From assembly GCA_031400775.1 (NCBI GenBank), contig JANNQN010000098.1, forward strand, positions 1 through 16,465: a DNA stretch of 16,465 nucleotides. Direction: 5' to 3'. Position 1 is the first letter of the stretch. Each line of letters opens with the position of its first letter. The notes beneath the pieces are model-generated. The model had not been told where the DNA came from. It searched no databases and saw only the letters and a list, made by a program, of their open reading frames with translations. This stretch comes from PALSA-1355 sp031400775. Its GTDB lineage: Bacteria; Planctomycetota; Planctomycetia; Pirellulales; PALSA-1355. Made by a program: the position numbers and the translations under genes. Below, in pieces: positions 15,057 through 16,465 of this stretch.

Positions 15057-15085
15057 CTGACCGCCGGGCCTACAACCGTTATACT
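15057..15085 (+). promoter_or_regulatory. Candidate promoter for the topoisomerase VI B gene
   Basis: CTGACC (15057-15062) and TATACT (15080-15085) are spaced by 17 bases, matching four and five consensus positions. The -10 box is inside the first copy of the duplicated 23-bp motif. The second copy has the same TATACT (15158-15163) but no good -35 at the right distance. Predicted leader to the ATG is about 210 bases from the first and 135 from the second. Confidence 0.45.
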
Positions 15086-15177
15086 CCGCACAGGCGGAAT
15101 CCCCGCCGGCGCCGGGGACATTCCGGGGGTCTCTGGTCGGCGGCCCGTTAAAGTCGTTATACTCCGCGCAGACGGAA
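15077..15177 (+). repeat. Two direct copies of a 23-bp promoter-like motif
   Basis: Copies at 15077-15099 and 15155-15177 begin with the identical CGTTATACTCCGC and end in CGGAA; they differ at two of 23 positions. Start-to-start distance is 78 bases. Each can form a small stem between CCGC and the following CGG; one of the two differences turns a C-G pair into a pair that wobbles in the minus-strand reading. Confidence 0.75.
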
Positions 15178-15303
15178 ATAAGCGCATCGGGGCTGGCAAG
15201 GAGGCCCGCGAGGCATCTTGCCACTTTCGCCCCGCACATTACCCAAGAATTGTGGGCGCTCGCATCAGCCCGTAAATTTTCTCAGCCTTCGCTATTTATA
15301 TCC

Positions 15304-16465
15304 ATGGCCAAGAAACTCAGCAAAAGCCGCCGCGCCCATGTCGAAGCCGAAGATGCTGACGACGATGATGAGCTTCACGCCGACAACGGGCCGCAAGCCG
15401 AAACCAACGGCCACGGCGAAATAACAAACGGCAAAGCGGAGCCGTCGAAGAACGGCAAGCGTCGCCGCGCCACCGCCAAGTCGATGGCCGCCAGCCAGCG
15501 CGATATCTCGGTCAGCGAGTTCTTCGCCAAGAATCGCCATTTGCTGGGCTTCGACAACCCCCGCAAGGCCTTGCTCACGACCATCAAAGAGGCCGTCGAT
15601 AACTCGCTGGATGCCTGCGAGGAGGCCGGCATCCTGCCCGAGATCTGGGTCCACGTCGAACAGACCGGCACCAACCGCTACAAGGTCGGCGTGCAAGATA
15701 ATGGCCCTGGCATTCTCAAGAACCAGATCCCGCTGATCTTCGGCAAGCTGCTGTACGGATCGAAGTTTCACCGCCTGCGGATGAGCCGAGGCCAGCAGGG
15801 CATCGGCATCAGCGCCGCCGGCATGTATGGCGTGCTGACCACCGGCAAACCGGTGAAGATCGTCTCCAAGGTCTCGCCCCGCAAGCCGGCGCACTATTAC
15901 GAAATCAAGATCGACACCAAGCGCAACCTGCCCGAAATCCTCAACGGCAAGGGCGAAGGCGAGGACATTCCGCCGGGCGACGCCGGCAGCAAATACATCG
16001 AGAAGCACGGCATCGAGTGGATCGAGCTGGATCACGGCACGCGGGTGACGATCGAGCTCGAAGGCCGGTTCATCCGCGGCCGCGGCAGCGTGGACGAATA
16101 TCTGGAACAGACGGCCATCGCCAACCCGCACGTCATCTTGCACTATCTCGATCCCGAGAGCGGCTCTGGCGCCGAGGTCGAGGAGCGGCTCTATCCGCGC
16201 TCCACCGATCAGCTTCCTCCCGAGCCGAAGGAGATCAAGCCCCATCCGTACGGCATCGAGCTGGGCATGCTCGCCACGATGCTGCAAGACGCCAAGAGCA
16301 TGACGCTCTCGCAGTTTCTTACTTCGTCGTTCAGCAAGGTCAGTCCGGCCGTGGCGGCGCGGATTTGCGAGAAGGCCGGGCTCAGCACGCGCGCCAACAC
16401 CAGCAAGAGCGGCCGTAACGAAGCCGACAAGCTGTTCCACGCCATCATGCAGACCAAGATCGGCG
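15304..16465 (+). CDS. top6B: DNA topoisomerase VI subunit B, N-terminal part (3' end outside window)
   Basis: The 387 residues visible match the ATPase subunit of type IIB topoisomerase, which with a Spo11-like A subunit passes one duplex through another in an ATP-dependent reaction. GHKL ATPase motifs are clear: N-box KEAVDNSLDACEEAGILPEI (95-114, catalytic Glu96 and metal-binding Asn100), QDNGPGI (131-137), and the family signature FGKLLYGSKFHR (146-157) running into SRGQQGIGISAAGMYG (161-176). The H2TH region begins near PHPYGIELG (313-321) and the transducer lies beyond the window. Residues 1-60 are an extension absent from archaeal enzymes as I recall them: acidic (EAEDADDDDE) and then basic (KNGKRRR). 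The start at 15304 has no clear ribosome site; Met61 at 15484 is the alternative. The A subunit is expected downstream. Confidence 0.93.
   Translation, partial: MAKKLSKSRRAHVEAEDADDDDELHADNGPQAETNGHGEITNGKAEPSKNGKRRRATAKSMAASQRDISVSEFFAKNRHLLGFDNPRKALLTTIKEAVDNSLDACEEAGILPEIWVHVEQTGTNRYKVGVQDNGPGILKNQIPLIFGKLLYGSKFHRLRMSRGQQGIGISAAGMYGVLTTGKPVKIVSKVSPRKPAHYYEIKIDTKRNLPEILNGKGEGEDIPPGDAGSKYIEKHGIEWIELDHGTRVTIELEGRFIRGRGSVDEYLEQTAIANPHVILHYLDPESGSGAEVEERLYPRSTDQLPPEPKEIKPHPYGIELGMLATMLQDAKSMTLSQFLTSSFSKVSPAVAARICEKAGLSTRANTSKSGRNEADKLFHAIMQTKIG

Larger units (their letters stand above)
14821..15303. other. Intergenic region upstream of the topoisomerase VI gene
   Basis: These 483 bases contain no convincing gene. 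They hold the presumed promoter of the minus-strand 120-residue gene, a CGACCG/CGGTCG hairpin with a four-base loop (14970-14985), and two copies of a 23-bp motif with TATACT boxes. Further right are a TGGCAAG/CTTGCCA inverted repeat (15194-15223) and an AT-rich patch just before the topoisomerase start. Frames crossing it on the minus strand run through these elements and are rejected. Confidence 0.65.

Noticed and set aside
14562..15239. A minus-strand frame of 225 residues upstream of the small Tyr/His-rich gene
   Set aside because: It runs through the duplicated motif, hairpins and the ribosome site of the real gene; composition is not protein-like.
15292..16440. A 382-residue minus-strand frame opposite the topoisomerase gene
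   Set aside because: Topoisomerase VI B motifs on the plus strand are unambiguous; this is its complement.

Overview
This window is high-GC bacterial DNA that looks like a planctomycete, most likely of the Pirellulales type. The evidence is the gene repertoire: a DUF1501 protein overlapping a WD40 protein, a Tat-dependent PIG-L deacetylase, small exported Tyr/Pro-rich proteins, a VWA/TPR envelope operon and a topoisomerase VI B subunit. No rRNA, tRNA, CRISPR array, intact insertion sequence or phage gene is visible. The lineage is an inference from gene content only.

Layout. Positions 1-1887 (+) hold the end of a DUF1501 gene overlapping a seven-bladed WD40 gene by ATGA. A convergent Tat-exported PIG-L deacetylase follows (1940-2908, -). 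Divergent from it are a small exported ComEA-like helix-hairpin-helix protein (3118-3528, +) and an acidic 95-residue hypothetical protein (3656-3943, +). A six-heme c-type cytochrome (3971-5014, -) lies downstream of a Tat-type amidohydrolase (5115-6647, -), with a strong intrinsic terminator between them. A Gly/Asn/His-rich exported TPR protein (7064-8701, -) ends in another clear terminator.

Divergent from it is a tight three-gene operon (9072-13853, +): a membrane-anchored VWA protein, then a 358-residue and an 869-residue exported helical-repeat protein. These probably form one envelope complex. Two small exported Tyr-rich proteins (13927-14301 and 14444-14806, both -) are separated by a REPIN-like pair of inverted GGGACAGTCCC palindromes. 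Finally, 15304 to the window end (+) encodes the N-terminal two thirds or so of topoisomerase VI subunit B, preceded by a 480-bp intergenic region with a duplicated 23-bp promoter-like motif.

Most products are predicted to leave the cytoplasm by Sec or Tat, so this is largely an envelope and periplasm neighbourhood. The items most worth a second look are the topoisomerase VI gene with its charged N-terminal extension and duplicated upstream motif, the REPIN-like element, the VWA/TPR/TPR operon, and the amidohydrolase with a deeply buried Tat motif and a non-canonical first metal-binding motif. I found no clear evidence of an entirely new defence or mobile system.
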